64,000 nt of DNA, from NCBI RefSeq assembly GCF_003996985.1, contig NZ_RJJX01000011.1:1-64000 (forward strand), in the 5' to 3' direction. Below, in pieces: positions 7,322-16,554 of the stretch (position 1 is the first letter of the stretch; every line of letters starts with the position of its first letter). This DNA is from Ancylomarina longa (GTDB lineage Bacteria; Bacteroidota; Bacteroidia; Bacteroidales; Marinifilaceae). The translations under genes were made by a program, and so were the position numbers. Under the pieces are notes generated by a model. That model saw only the letters and a program-made list of their open reading frames with translations. It ran no database searches and was not told the DNA's origin.

Positions 7322-9109
7322 ATGAAGAACATTCGAAATTTTTGCATCATAGCCCATATCGATCATGGGAAATCGACCCTGGCCGACCGTTTATTAGATG
7401 TTACCCATACCATTACCGATCGCGAAAAGCAAGCGCAGGTATTGGATGATATGGATCTGGAGCGCGAGCGGGGAATCACCATTAAGAGTCATGCCATACA
7501 GATGGATTATCTCCGCAATGGAGAAAAATATGTGCTGAACCTGATTGATACTCCCGGTCATGTTGACTTCTCGTATGAGGTGTCGCGTTCGATTGCGGCC
7601 TGCGAGGGTGCTTTGCTGATTGTGGACGCTACGCAGGGAATTCAGGCTCAAACCATATCTAACCTGTATTTGGCAATTGAGAATGATCTGGAGATTATTC
7701 CGGTGCTGAATAAAATAGACCTTCCAAATGCTAATCCTGAAGATGTGAAGGATCAGATTGTGGATTTACTGGGTTGCGATGTGGATGATATTTTATCTGC
7801 CAGCGGAAAAACAGGCGAAGGTGTGCCTGATATTCTGGAAGCTATTGTCGATCGTGTTCCTGCTCCCGAAGGAGATAAGGATGCACCTTTACAGGCTTTG
7901 GTTTTCGATTCCGAATTTAATTCGTTTAGGGGTATCATTACCTATATCCGTATTATGAATGGAGAGATTCGAAAGGGCGATAAGGTTAAATTTTTGAATA
8001 CCGATAAGGAATATCAGGCTGACGAGATTGGTGTTTTGCGATTGATTCAGGAGCCAAGAAAGGTATTGAGTACCGGTGATGTTGGCTATATTATATCGGG
8101 TATTAAAACTTCTACCGAAGTAAAGGTTGGAGATACTATTACACAGGTCGAAAATCCTTGCGCCGCTGGTATTGATGGTTTTGAGGAGGTAAAACCAATG
8201 GTATTTGCCGGAGTTTATCCGATTGATACCGAAGATTACGAAGACTTGCGTGCCGCTATGGAGAAATTGAAGCTGAATGATGCGTCGCTTACCTTTGAGC
8301 CGGAATCTTCGCTGGCACTTGGTTTTGGTTTTCGTTGCGGATTTCTGGGGCTGTTACACATGGAAATTGTGCAGGAACGATTGGATCGTGAGTTTGATAT
8401 GAATGTGATTACAACCGTACCAAACGTTTCCTACGTTGCTCATACCCAAAAAGGGGACGAGTTCGAGATGCATAATCCTTCGGATATGCCCGATCCCAAT
8501 GCCTTGGATTATATCGAAGAACCATATATTCGCGCTCAAATTATCACCAAATCGGAATATATTGGTCCGCTAATGACACTCTGCATGAGTAAGCGGGGAG
8601 TGATGACCAATCAGCAATATCTTACCAGCGATAGGGTAGAGCTTACTTACGAGATGCCTTTGGGAGAGATCGTTTTTGATTTCTACGATAAGCTAAAGAG
8701 CATTTCGAAAGGGTATGCCTCCTTTGATTATTTCCAGATTGGATTTCGTCCTGGTAAATTGGTGAAACTGGATATTCTTTTAAATGGAGAAGGAGTGGAT
8801 GCGCTATCTACCTTGATTCACTTTGATAATGCACAAGCCTTTGGTCGTAGAATGTGCGAGAAATTAAAGGAACTAATTCCCCGTCAGCAATTCGATATAG
8901 CTATTCAGGGTGCTATCGGAGCTAAAATTATATCCCGCGAAACGGTAAAAGCTGTTCGTAAAGATGTAACGGCTAAATGTTATGGTGGTGATATTACCCG
9001 TAAGCGTAAATTGCTCGAAAAACAAAAAAAGGGTAAGAAACGGATGAAACAAGTGGGTAATGTGGAGGTTCCTCAAAAGGCATTCCTTGCTGTTCTTAAA
9101 CTCGATTAA
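7322..9109 (+). CDS. lepA: Elongation factor 4 (LepA GTPase)
   Basis: A 595-residue translational GTPase, normal length for LepA. It back-translocates or remodels stalled ribosomes and acts in 30S assembly in the cytosol. The GTPase motifs are AHIDHGKST (residues 11-19), DTPGH (76-80) and NKID (130-133). The LepA-specific C-terminal region follows ([18 protein letters not shown], then [20 protein letters not shown]), and this separates it from EF-G. ATG 7322 gives the standard N-terminus. Codon use is more GC-rich than in the accessory genes to the left. A hairpin terminator follows about 60 bases after the stop. Confidence 0.97.
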   Translation: MKNIRNFCIIAHIDHGKSTLADRLLDVTHTITDREKQAQVLDDMDLERERGITIKSHAIQMDYLRNGEKYVLNLIDTPGHVDFSYEVSRSIAACEGALLIVDATQGIQAQTISNLYLAIENDLEIIPVLNKIDLPNANPEDVKDQIVDLLGCDVDDILSASGKTGEGVPDILEAIVDRVPAPEGDKDAPLQALVFDSEFNSFRGIITYIRIMNGEIRKGDKVKFLNTDKEYQADEIGVLRLIQEPRKVLSTGDVGYIISGIKTSTEVKVGDTITQVENPCAAGIDGFEEVKPMVFAGVYPIDTEDYEDLRAAMEKLKLNDASLTFEPESSLALGFGFRCGFLGLLHMEIVQERLDREFDMNVITTVPNVSYVAHTQKGDEFEMHNPSDMPDPNALDYIEEPYIRAQIITKSEYIGPLMTLCMSKRGVMTNQQYLTSDRVELTYEMPLGEIVFDFYDKLKSISKGYASFDYFQIGFRPGKLVKLDILLNGEGVDALSTLIHFDNAQAFGRRMCEKLKELIPRQQFDIAIQGAIGAKIISRETVKAVRKDVTAKCYGGDITRKRKLLEKQKKGKKRMKQVGNVEVPQKAFLAVLKLD

Positions 9110-9171
9110 AGATGATCTGCAAATAGGATGACTTGTATTCGTAGCAATCAAATTCATCACAAAATATTAAG

Positions 9172-9200
9172 AGCTGTTCGATTTTCGGACAGCTTTTTTG
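9172..9200 (+). terminator. lepA terminator
   Basis: AGCTGTTCGA pairs with TCGGACAGCT (one G-T wobble) and is followed by six T. It lies about 60 bases after the lepA stop. Confidence 0.8.
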
Positions 9201-9260
9201 TTTAGACACAGCTTGTTTAGTTACGATTACTATGCTAATTGTAATGACACTTAATAATGA

Positions 9261-9331
9261 CTGTCATTGCGAAGGAACGGTAGTGACTGCGGCAATCTGC
9301 TGCTAATTGCAGTGTATTTGAACGGATTGCC
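9261..9331. repeat. Dispersed CATTGCGA..GGCAATC palindromic element
   Basis: The stretch contains TGTCATTGCGAAGGAACGG, then GGCAATC (9291-9297) and its inverse GATTGCC (9325-9331). Elements that read CATTGCGAGGAACG...GGCAATCTG are widely dispersed between genes in many bacterial genomes. No second copy was found in the window. Confidence 0.55.
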
Positions 9332-9413
9332 ACGGCTACCTGATGTTTCAGAAATCAGGCAAAGAGCATAAAGTAAAAAAAGAAAAACGCAGGAAAAAGA
9401 AGTAAGCTTCCTT

Positions 9414-9450
9414 TATAAAAAATGCCTCCGCAATTGGGAGGCATTCTTTT
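9414..9450. terminator. Bidirectional terminator, mainly for rprY-like gene
   Basis: AATGCCTCC (9421-9429) pairs with GGAGGCATT (9437-9445). On the minus strand a T-tract follows, so it ends the two-component operon; on the plus strand CTTTTG follows. Confidence 0.8.
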
Positions 9451-9471
9451 GCTTTTATATCAAATCTACAC

Positions 9472-10158
9472 TTACATGATTAGTTTGTAACCTCTTCCGT
9501 GTACATTTATTATTTCGATATCCGGCTCCGATTTTAAGTGCTTTCTCAGTTTGGTAATATAAACATCCATACTGCGGGCATTAAAATAGTTGTCGTCCGA
9601 CCAGATCGTGCGAAGTGCTAAATTACGTTCCAATACTTTGTTTGCATTATTGCAAAGTAATTTTAAAAGTTCCGATTCTTTGGTGGTTAGTTTAATAGAT
9701 GTTTCCCCATCCTTTAAGAATTGCTTTTTCGAGTCGAATATTAATCTCCCTAATTTAAATTCTTCCTGTGTATTTTCAGAACCGATACCGCCGGTTCTTC
9801 TCAAAACAGCTTCGATACGTACCAAAAGTTCTTCCATGCTAAATGGTTTGGTCATGTAATCGTCGGCACCAATCTTAAAGCCTTCCAGCACATCTTCCTT
9901 CATCGATTTTGCAGTAAGAAAAATAATTGGCATCTCACTATTGATAAGGCGAATGTCTTTTGCCAAAGTAAATCCATCACGATGAGGCATCATGATATCG
10001 AAAATACAAATGTCATATGGATTTTTTAAGAATTCGTCATATGCTTTGTCACCATCTTCGCAAAGCGTAGTGTTGTAGTTCTTGGCTACTAAGTATTCTT
10101 TAAGCAAAAGTCCCAGATTTGCATCATCTTCTGCGAGTAAGATCTTAATGTTTTCCAT
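9472..10158 (-). CDS. rprY: OmpR/PhoB-family response regulator (RprY-like)
   Basis: A 228-residue DNA-binding response regulator. The receiver domain (about residues 5-118) has the acidic pocket E10-D11-D12, phosphoacceptor D54 (CIFDIMMP), T82 and K104 (MTKPFS). The winged-helix output domain (about 130-228) ends RSMDVYITKLRKHLK and INVHGRGYKLIM, as in OmpR-class proteins. It is the downstream partner of the histidine kinase 5 bases away and is translated from the same transcript. Sequence and arrangement match the RprXY pair of Bacteroides. The regulated genes cannot be read from the window. Confidence 0.88.
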   Translation of the reverse strand: MENIKILLAEDDANLGLLLKEYLVAKNYNTTLCEDGDKAYDEFLKNPYDICIFDIMMPHRDGFTLAKDIRLINSEMPIIFLTAKSMKEDVLEGFKIGADDYMTKPFSMEELLVRIEAVLRRTGGIGSENTQEEFKLGRLIFDSKKQFLKDGETSIKLTTKESELLKLLCNNANKVLERNLALRTIWSDDNYFNARSMDVYITKLRKHLKSEPDIEIINVHGRGYKLIM

Positions 10159-10163
10159 TGTTT

Positions 10164-11669
10164 TTATTTTTTAAGAGGAAGATATATTTCGAATTTAGAA
10201 CCTTTATTAGGAATGCTTTCCACACTCACCTGGCCATTATGGGCATCTGATACTTTCTTCACATACGACAAGCCCAGCCCAAAGCCTTTTACATCATGAA
10301 CATTACCTGTATGAACCCGGTAAAATCTTTCGAAAACCATTTTTTGATCCTCTTTGGAGATTCCAATTCCATTGTCGGTAATGGCAATAACAATTCCTTT
10401 GTTTTTGTTTCTTGTACTGATACTTATTTCAGGCGCGTCCTGGCAATATTTTATGGCATTATCCAATAGGTTTGAGATGACGTTACTGATGTGTACTTCA
10501 TCCGCAAACACCAAATCTTCATCCGCATCCAGATTTTGATACATATTACCATTCCTGTCCTCCACGCGAATAGTAAAGTTAGGTAATAAATTCTGAATAA
10601 TCTTATGAATGTTAATTGCTCTCAATTTCAGTTTCATCCGAACTTCATTAAAAACAGCCATTTGCAAAACTTTTTCTACCTGAAAAGTTAGTCTTCTGCT
10701 TTCATCATTTATTATCTTGGCAATATGATCGATGGTAGATGCTGTAGTGGTCACGGTATGATCTTTCAACATCTGTGAAGCTAAGGAAATGGTTGAAATT
10801 GGCGTTTTAAACTCATGGGTCATATTGTTGATAAAATCATTTTTTATCTTCGAGAGTTTCTTCTGCCGGAAAATGATAAAAATGGTAAATGCACTACTCA
10901 ATATTAAAATCAAAGTTAAAATAAACGAGGGCACCAGCATGGAATAGGATTGTATGATATATCTATCCTTGCCAGGAAAATAGATGTATAGGAAATTAGA
11001 ATTAGAAAATAAATCTTCAGGAAATAGTTGTTTGCTGTATTTTTCGAAAGATGGATTGCGGAAATAATTTTTTGATCTTCGTTCAAACTTGTTATCCGAT
11101 TTTACGGCATACTCAAACTTCAGCTTAATGCCATTATCAATTAACTTCTCCGCAATTAATTTAGGGAGATGCTCCATGTCTATTCTTTCGCTTAGAGGCA
11201 GGCGTGTTCTTGCCATCTGATTTGCGATTTGTGCAAAACGGGAATTGCCGGAAATTAAATTTTGATTGAATTGGGATTGAAGCTTTGAAAGTCCTGTTAA
11301 TCCTTCCGGATTTAAATAACCTTCTGCAATATTATATTGTTTGTTTTCAGAATATACGCTTAGTTTGACCTTCTCGTGACGGGTAGGATCCATAGGAATA
11401 TCAAGACTTAGTCTTGATCCCTTAATATTTATCTTGCTTGAAACAAGGCCATTTGAATTGTGCGTATATCCTCCCTGCAAAATCATTGCTTCCAAATCAT
11501 CCGTCACAAGTTTAGAAACTACTTGATCTAAGGCCTTACTGACTGTAAGTGTAAACTGTTCTTCTTTTATTTTTGAAGCAGATTGGTAGTATTTAATCTG
11601 TACCAGAATTAATCCAAATAGGGATATACACAGGACAATGGTTACAAGCCAAATATATTTTTGATTCAT
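10164..11669 (-). CDS. rprX: Membrane sensor histidine kinase (RprX-like)
   Basis: A 501-residue sensor kinase. It has an N-terminal membrane helix (about residues 7-25), an extracytoplasmic sensor domain of about 220 residues, and a second helix (about 246-268). A HisKA segment follows with phosphoacceptor H285 (NNMTHEFKTPIS), then an HATPase_c domain with N box (ISNLLDNAIKYC), G1 (ITDNGIGI), F box (FERFYRV) and G2 (GFGLGLSYV). It phosphorylates the adjacent response regulator. A TATATTTG box ends only a few bases before the start codon, which suggests a very short or absent leader. The signal it senses is not evident. Confidence 0.88.
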   Translation of the reverse strand: MNQKYIWLVTIVLCISLFGLILVQIKYYQSASKIKEEQFTLTVSKALDQVVSKLVTDDLEAMILQGGYTHNSNGLVSSKINIKGSRLSLDIPMDPTRHEKVKLSVYSENKQYNIAEGYLNPEGLTGLSKLQSQFNQNLISGNSRFAQIANQMARTRLPLSERIDMEHLPKLIAEKLIDNGIKLKFEYAVKSDNKFERRSKNYFRNPSFEKYSKQLFPEDLFSNSNFLYIYFPGKDRYIIQSYSMLVPSFILTLILILSSAFTIFIIFRQKKLSKIKNDFINNMTHEFKTPISTISLASQMLKDHTVTTTASTIDHIAKIINDESRRLTFQVEKVLQMAVFNEVRMKLKLRAINIHKIIQNLLPNFTIRVEDRNGNMYQNLDADEDLVFADEVHISNVISNLLDNAIKYCQDAPEISISTRNKNKGIVIAITDNGIGISKEDQKMVFERFYRVHTGNVHDVKGFGLGLSYVKKVSDAHNGQVSVESIPNKGSKFEIYLPLKK

Positions 11670-11673
11670 ATCA

Positions 11674-11681
11674 CAAATATA
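11674..11681 (-). promoter_or_regulatory. -7 box (TATATTTG) immediately upstream of the kinase gene
   Basis: On the minus strand TATATTTG ends 4 bases before the ATG at 11667-11669. No clear -33 TTTG is present at the usual distance. If used, the transcript would be leaderless or almost so. Confidence 0.4.
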
Positions 11682-11850
11682 AAAAAAACCTATTCCTGCT
11701 ATCCTCGCTTAACAATCTTTAACACAAGTAGAGATATTGTTTTTTAGCTGTCTAAACACCTCTTTAAATAACATAAGTTAAAAGATATCTAGATTAAATA
11801 TATTTAAGGGTAAAAAAGTCTGTTTTTAACAAATTTTCACCATTTAAGCC

Positions 11851-11880
11851 TTTGAAGTTAATAATTTGATACTATATTTG
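11851..11880 (+). promoter_or_regulatory. Bacteroidota sigma-A promoter of a candidate small RNA
   Basis: TTTG at 11851-11854 and TATATTTG at 11873-11880 are separated by 18 bases, close to the TTTG/TAnnTTTG consensus of this phylum. No protein gene lies downstream on this strand. Confidence 0.7.
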
Positions 11881-11886
11881 CCTCTG

Positions 11887-11978
11887 GAGAGTGAATCTAT
11901 AAGGGACAATCTCCTTGATTAAAAATTTTGGTTAATAGTTAGATGAAAGGGCGGTTGTGGTTACCGTCCTTTTTTTTT
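11887..11978 (+). ncRNA. Candidate intergenic small RNA, about 90 nt
   Basis: A consensus promoter ending at 11880 is followed by a 5' hairpin: GGAGA at 11886-11890 pairs with TCTCC at 11910-11914. An unpaired AT-rich middle comes next. A strong terminator closes the unit: GGGCGGT 11949-11955 pairs with ACCGTCC 11963-11969, then nine T. The unit is isolated between the divergent kinase gene and the end of rnc, with no open frame of note inside. It matches no RNA family that I recognise; it is not 4.5S, 6S or tmRNA by sequence. Regulatory sRNA is the simplest reading. Confidence 0.65.
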
Positions 11979-12184
11979 GTGCTTATTAACGTAATTTAAT
12001 AATTGAAGAGATCGACTTAAATGATCTTAAGGAATCGTTTAGTACAATTAGAATTTTGTATTACTAATTTACACGCCTAAAAGAGTAGGAGGAGATAAAA
12101 GTGCATTCTTCTTCTGTTTCGTGAGAAGTCAAAACCAGAATCAATACTATTATAGATTAGAATTAGATTATCGGAGAGTTTATG
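11979..12184. other. Spacer between the small RNA and rnc
   Basis: AT-rich, no open frame or repeat of note. It is the 3' flank of both the small RNA unit and the acpP-fabF-rnc operon; no convincing terminator for rnc was found apart from AT-rich sequence. Confidence 0.4.
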
Positions 12185-12925
12185 CTAGGAAGCAAGTTCT
12201 CTTTGGTTGATGCGTTTTAAGGCTTCTCTGGCCGCTTTCTGTTGGGCTTCCTTTTTTGAAGTACCCAATCCTTTTCCCAATTTTACTTCTTCTACTTCAA
12301 CTTCCGAACTAAATAATGGCAAGTGTAAAGATTTGTCCATACCATCTTCGTGGGTGTCAAAATAGACTTCTTTCTTATTTTTTTGTGCCCATTCAATCAA
12401 TTTACTCTTGAAGTTAGTCTCCACATTAACTACCTCTTCTATATTGATGTGCTTTTTGAATATCTGATCTTCAAGAAATATTTTTGTTTTTAAGTATCCC
12501 TGATCCAAATATATTGCTCCAATTAGAGCTTCAAAAGCATCTCCGTAGATGTGCTTATTATTATTCAGATTTACGCTGGAAATAAGTTGCTTGTCTAAAC
12601 CAATTTTTATGGCAAGTTTATTTAAGGATTCGCGGCTTACGATTTTTGAACGAATTTGAGTGAGGAAACCTTCGTCCTTATTCGGGAAGTATTTGTATAG
12701 AATATCTGCAATGATGGCACCCAAAATGGCATCACCCAAATATTCCAGTCTTTCATTATTGAGACTAAGACCGTCTTTTTGAATGGTGGCAGATTTATGA
12801 ATTAGAGCCAATTCATATAAATCTGTCCGGTTGGGATAATATCCCAGAATGTCAAATAACAATCCATAAAACTCCTTTCTAGGAAAGATTAAAAGTTTTA
12901 TGGATTGATAAATAGATTTAATCAC
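12185..12925 (-). CDS. rnc: Ribonuclease III
   Basis: A 246-residue double-strand-specific endoribonuclease that processes rRNA precursors and structured mRNAs. The RNase III signature is NERLEYLGDAIL (residues 57-68), with the second acidic cluster GDAFEALIGAIYLDQG. A C-terminal double-stranded-RNA-binding domain starts near residue 170 and ends KKEAQQKAAREALKRI. Length is usual for Bacteroidota. It is the third gene of acpP-fabF-rnc and begins 3 bases after fabF, so translational coupling is likely. Confidence 0.95.
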   Translation of the reverse strand: MIKSIYQSIKLLIFPRKEFYGLLFDILGYYPNRTDLYELALIHKSATIQKDGLSLNNERLEYLGDAILGAIIADILYKYFPNKDEGFLTQIRSKIVSRESLNKLAIKIGLDKQLISSVNLNNNKHIYGDAFEALIGAIYLDQGYLKTKIFLEDQIFKKHINIEEVVNVETNFKSKLIEWAQKNKKEVYFDTHEDGMDKSLHLPLFSSEVEVEEVKLGKGLGTSKKEAQQKAAREALKRINQRELAS

Positions 12926-12928
12926 AAA

Positions 12929-14182
12929 TTATTCGGTGAATGATTTGAAAATTATAGAGGCATTGTGTCCTCCAAAACCAAATGTATTACTCAATGCAGC
13001 TCTGATTTCGCGCTTTTGAGCTTTGTGAAGTGTAAGGTTCAACTTTTCATCAATCTCAGGATCTTGCTCCGTGTGATTAATGGTTGGTGGTACGGTTTGA
13101 TTGTTCATTGCTAAAATACTAGCAATTGCTTCAATCGAACCTGCAGCACCTAACAAGTGACCTGTCATCGATTTTGTTGAACTAATATTCAATTTGTATA
13201 TCTGCTCTCCAAATACAACTTTAAGGGCTCTTAATTCAGGAATATCACCAACAGGTGTTGATGTTCCGTGAACGTTGATGTAATCAACATCTTCCGGATT
13301 TAAATTTGCGTCCTGTAAGGCCATTTTCATTGCACTAATGGCACCTCTTCCTTCTGGATGAGTTGCTGTAAGGTGATAGGCATCACCAGACATTCCACCA
13401 CCAACAATTTCAGCATATATTTTTGCTCCTCGTTTTTGTGCGTGTTCTAATTCTTCAAGAATTAAACAACCACTTCCTTCTCCCATAACGAAACCGTCAC
13501 GAGTTTTACAGAAAGGACGAGATGCAGTTTTATATTCTTCATTATTAGTTGACATTGCCATCATGGAATTAAAACCACCAACTCCTGCTTCATTTATTGA
13601 TGCTTCGGATCCTCCCGTGATAAATAAATCTGCTTTACCCAAGCGGATATAATTCATCGCATCAATGATAGATTGTGAAGAAGAGGCGCATGCCGATACT
13701 GTGTTATAGTTTGGTCCTTGGAATCCAAATTTCATTGAAATATGGCCAGCAGCGATATTTGAAATCATCTTAGGAATAAAAAAAGGAGAGAAACGAGGAG
13801 TTCCATCCCCGTTTGCAAATCCTTTTACTTCTTCTAAGAAAGTATTTATACCGCCAATTCCAGAACCCCAAATTACTCCAGCTCTAGTTAAATCTTCAGA
13901 TTCAAGATCTAGCTTAGAATCTTCAATTGCTTCTTTTGAGGCAACTAAAGCATATTGAGCATATAAATCTAATTTTCGTGCCTCTTTTCGATCGAAATGA
14001 TCTTTAGGCTCGAAATTTTTAACTTCGCAAGCAAACCGAGTCTTGAACTTAGAGGCGTCGAAATGGGTGATTTTATCACAGCCACTTACTCCCTTCTCTA
14101 AATTATCCCAAAATTCGGCAATATTATTCCCGATTGGGTTAATTGTTCCAAGCCCAGTTACTACTACTCTTCTAAGTTTCAT
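12929..14182 (-). CDS. fabF: 3-oxoacyl-[ACP] synthase II
   Basis: A 417-residue beta-ketoacyl-ACP synthase of the thiolase fold that elongates acyl-ACP in type II fatty-acid synthesis. The catalytic triad is visible: C165 (VSACASSSQ), H305 (NVHGTSTP) and H342 (MTGHLLGAAG). The GFGGHNAS motif near the C-terminus is also intact. It sits between acpP (21 bases upstream) and rnc (3 bases downstream) on the minus strand, so substrate carrier and condensing enzyme are co-expressed. Confidence 0.97.
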   Translation of the reverse strand: MKLRRVVVTGLGTINPIGNNIAEFWDNLEKGVSGCDKITHFDASKFKTRFACEVKNFEPKDHFDRKEARKLDLYAQYALVASKEAIEDSKLDLESEDLTRAGVIWGSGIGGINTFLEEVKGFANGDGTPRFSPFFIPKMISNIAAGHISMKFGFQGPNYNTVSACASSSQSIIDAMNYIRLGKADLFITGGSEASINEAGVGGFNSMMAMSTNNEEYKTASRPFCKTRDGFVMGEGSGCLILEELEHAQKRGAKIYAEIVGGGMSGDAYHLTATHPEGRGAISAMKMALQDANLNPEDVDYINVHGTSTPVGDIPELRALKVVFGEQIYKLNISSTKSMTGHLLGAAGSIEAIASILAMNNQTVPPTINHTEQDPEIDEKLNLTLHKAQKREIRAALSNTFGFGGHNASIIFKSFTE

Positions 14183-14203
14183 AAAAAAGGTTCTGGTTAA
14201 TAA

Positions 14204-14440
14204 TTACTTGGCGTTTTCTCCGATGTAAGAAATAGCGTCACCTACTGTACCAATGTTTTCTGCTTGATCGTCAGGAATAGCGATGTTAAATTCTTTTTCG
14301 AATTCCATGATTAGCTCAACTGTATCCAATGAGTCAGCTCCAAGATCGTTAGTGAAGCTAGCTGCTGGAGTTACTTCAGTTTCGTCCACACCCAACTTGT
14401 CAACTATGATAGCTTTTACTCTAGATGCAATATCAGACAT
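14204..14440 (-). CDS. acpP: Acyl carrier protein
   Basis: A 78-residue acidic four-helix protein that carries growing acyl chains on 4'-phosphopantetheine. The attachment serine is S37 in [16 protein letters not shown], the conserved DSL motif. It is first in the acpP-fabF-rnc operon and divergent from purN, a conserved arrangement in Bacteroidota. Confidence 0.97.
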   Translation of the reverse strand: MSDIASRVKAIIVDKLGVDETEVTPAASFTNDLGADSLDTVELIMEFEKEFNIAIPDDQAENIGTVGDAISYIGENAK

Positions 14441-14603
14441 AACTTTAAATTTTTAAATGATTAATATTAAAACTTATAAATTGTCAACTGTGCAAAGAAA
14501 TACATTTACTTGAAAAAATTCAAATTTTTTTACAAAGTTGCGGTCAAAGGTAATTCTTTTTCCTTTTCCTGCGAAATTATTTCTCTTCGTTTTGCCTTTT
14601 GCA

Positions 14604-14611
14604 TATCTTTG
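14604..14611 (+). promoter_or_regulatory. purN: purN -7 box (TATCTTTG)
   Basis: TATCTTTG lies 27 bases upstream of ATG 14639 and inside the longer open frame that starts at 14510. It therefore supports the shorter purN start. The -33 element is weak. Confidence 0.55.
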
Positions 14612-14638
14612 TACTTCCATTTTATTTTATCCGCAAAC

Positions 14639-15199
14639 ATGAAAAAAATTGCCATATTCGCCTCAGGTTCAGGTAGTAATGCTGAAAATATTGCACGTTA
14701 TTTTGAGGGAAATTCTAAGGTTGAAGTTTCTGTTATTTTGACCAATAATCCCAATGCTTTCGTGCTTTCCAGAGCAAAAGATTTAAAAATTCCAAGTTAC
14801 ATATTTTCGAGGAATGAATTTTATAAATCGGATGATATTATACGATATTTGACTGAAAAAGAGATAGATTTTATTGTTTTAGCGGGCTTTTTATGGCTTC
14901 TTCCAATTAATTTACTTCGTAAATTCCCCGATTCAATTCTCAATATTCACCCGGCTCTTTTACCAAAGTATGGCGGTAAAGGTATGTTTGGCATGAAAGT
15001 TCATGAGGCTGTGGTTCGGAATAAGGAAAAGGAAAGTGGTATTACTATTCATTTAGTGAACGAAAACTATGACGAAGGGAAAGTTATCTTTCAGTCGAAA
15101 TGTAAATTGAATCCAGATGATACTCCAGAACAGGTTGCTGAAAAAGTACATCAATTAGAATATGAGTATTTCCCTAAAATTATTGAGCAACTATTGTAG
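14639..15199 (+). CDS. purN: Phosphoribosylglycinamide formyltransferase
   Basis: A 186-residue enzyme that formylates GAR with 10-formyl-THF in purine synthesis. Motifs are the N-terminal FASGSGSNAENI, the catalytic region LNIHPALLPKYGG, and the late YDEGKVIFQ, which holds the conserved aspartate. The frame is open from 14510, but that extension is hydrophobic, non-conserved and contains the -7 promoter box, so ATG 14639 is chosen. Its stop overlaps the convergent M23 peptidase gene by 20 bases. Confidence 0.95.
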   Translation: MKKIAIFASGSGSNAENIARYFEGNSKVEVSVILTNNPNAFVLSRAKDLKIPSYIFSRNEFYKSDDIIRYLTEKEIDFIVLAGFLWLLPINLLRKFPDSILNIHPALLPKYGGKGMFGMKVHEAVVRNKEKESGITIHLVNENYDEGKVIFQSKCKLNPDDTPEQVAEKVHQLEYEYFPKIIEQLL

Positions 15200-16460
15200 A
15201 TTTTGTCTCTTCTGATTTTTCTAATTCAATCAGAAGAGAATCTTTCAACTTTTCAAATGCTTGCTTATTCTCTGTTTCCACTGGTGCTATAGGAGGAGAT
15301 TTTAATTTTAAAGGGTTAATAGGCGTATTGTTTTTATATACCCTAAAATCTAAATGTGGACCTGTTGCTAATCCACTTGCGCCAACATAACCTATAGTTT
15401 GACCTTGTTTGACCCGAATTCCAGATTTCATTCCTTTTGCAAAACGAGAAAAGTGCATGTAGGTAGTGGTATAGACACTATTGTGTTTGATTTTAAGATA
15501 ACGTCCACCTCCATTTTTTTGATAGCCCTTCTTAATGATAAGTCCATCTCCAATGGTGTGAACAGGAGTACCTGTTGGTGCAGCATAATCAATACCATGA
15601 TGTGCCCGGTATCTTTTTAATACAGGATGATATCGGTTATTGGAAAATCTTGAACTAATTCGGGAATACCTTAGAGGAGCTTTTAAAAATGCTTTCTGTA
15701 AACTATTTCCATCTTCATCAAAGTAGCCTTTCTTGTCTTTTTGGTTAAAAGCAAATGCAAAATTATTTGTATTGCGATGAATAAAATTAGCTGCTAAAAC
15801 TTTTATATCGTGTATTGGTTTGTCATCAACAAATGCTTCCCGGTAAATTATATGAAATTTATCTCCTTTACCAACTCCAAAGAAATCGATAGTCCATGCA
15901 TAAATTTCCGATAGTTCTATAGATAGCAATGGATCCGCATTAGAATGTACCATAGCATTCCAAAGTGAAGATTCAATAACGCCATCAATTTGTTTTTGAA
16001 CGTATTGAATTTCTTTTTGTTTTTTGTAAACATTTAAAGTGTCGCGGAGATCAAAAACAATATATTCAATAGGTGTGTTTTCGTAAATGAAGTATTCTGG
16101 TTCACGAATGCTATCTTTCGAAAATAAGACCGAAAATTCATGTTTTGATTTTATTCGTCGAACGTTAAATACCTTTTTTGCTTTTCTTGCAATTTTATCT
16201 ATAGTAGAAAAGGGTATTTGGTAATTACGAAGTAGTTTTGACAAATTTTGATTTCTTTTTACTCGATGAGTTTCTACTTCGAAGTCATTGATTGGGAAAC
16301 CATATTTCAAATGGATTTGCTCTTTTTCTGTTGAATCTACTATGCCTAATTCATTTGATTCTGGATTTATTCTTTTATCACCAGAATGTTTTAGTGCAAA
16401 AATCGTAATGCAAATAGTGAGAATTAGAAAAAGAAAATTATAGTTGAGTAATTTTTTCAT
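15180..16460 (-). CDS. M23 (LytM-like) metallopeptidase, membrane-anchored (426 aa)
   Basis: ATG 16460 gives MKKLLNYNFLFLILTICITIFAL, a signal anchor, followed by a periplasmic protein. A LysM-like/OapA-type segment near residues 55-115 (HRVKRNQNLSKLLRNYQIP) precedes the C-terminal M23 domain. Zinc-binding motifs are HHGIDYAAPTG (H-x3-D) and GPHLDFRVY. In the usual HxH motif the second histidine is a zinc ligand, and it is Asp here. Such enzymes cut peptidoglycan cross-links. The frame could extend to 16589, but the extra residues lack a signal sequence. It converges on purN with 20 bases of overlap. Confidence 0.85.
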   Translation of the reverse strand: MKKLLNYNFLFLILTICITIFALKHSGDKRINPESNELGIVDSTEKEQIHLKYGFPINDFEVETHRVKRNQNLSKLLRNYQIPFSTIDKIARKAKKVFNVRRIKSKHEFSVLFSKDSIREPEYFIYENTPIEYIVFDLRDTLNVYKKQKEIQYVQKQIDGVIESSLWNAMVHSNADPLLSIELSEIYAWTIDFFGVGKGDKFHIIYREAFVDDKPIHDIKVLAANFIHRNTNNFAFAFNQKDKKGYFDEDGNSLQKAFLKAPLRYSRISSRFSNNRYHPVLKRYRAHHGIDYAAPTGTPVHTIGDGLIIKKGYQKNGGGRYLKIKHNSVYTTTYMHFSRFAKGMKSGIRVKQGQTIGYVGASGLATGPHLDFRVYKNNTPINPLKLKSPPIAPVETENKQAFEKLKDSLLIELEKSEETKSTIVAQ

Positions 16461-16554
16461 ATCAAATTTTAAAGCTTTAAAGGTAGAAGATATTATAGCT
16501 TCACCCAACCTATAGGTTATGTGCGTAGCACTTTTATGATTTTTTAAGGAATTT

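Noticed and set aside
7184-7366. 60-codon minus-strand frame overlapping the lepA start
   Set aside because: It overlaps the conserved N-terminus of lepA and shows no gene-like features.
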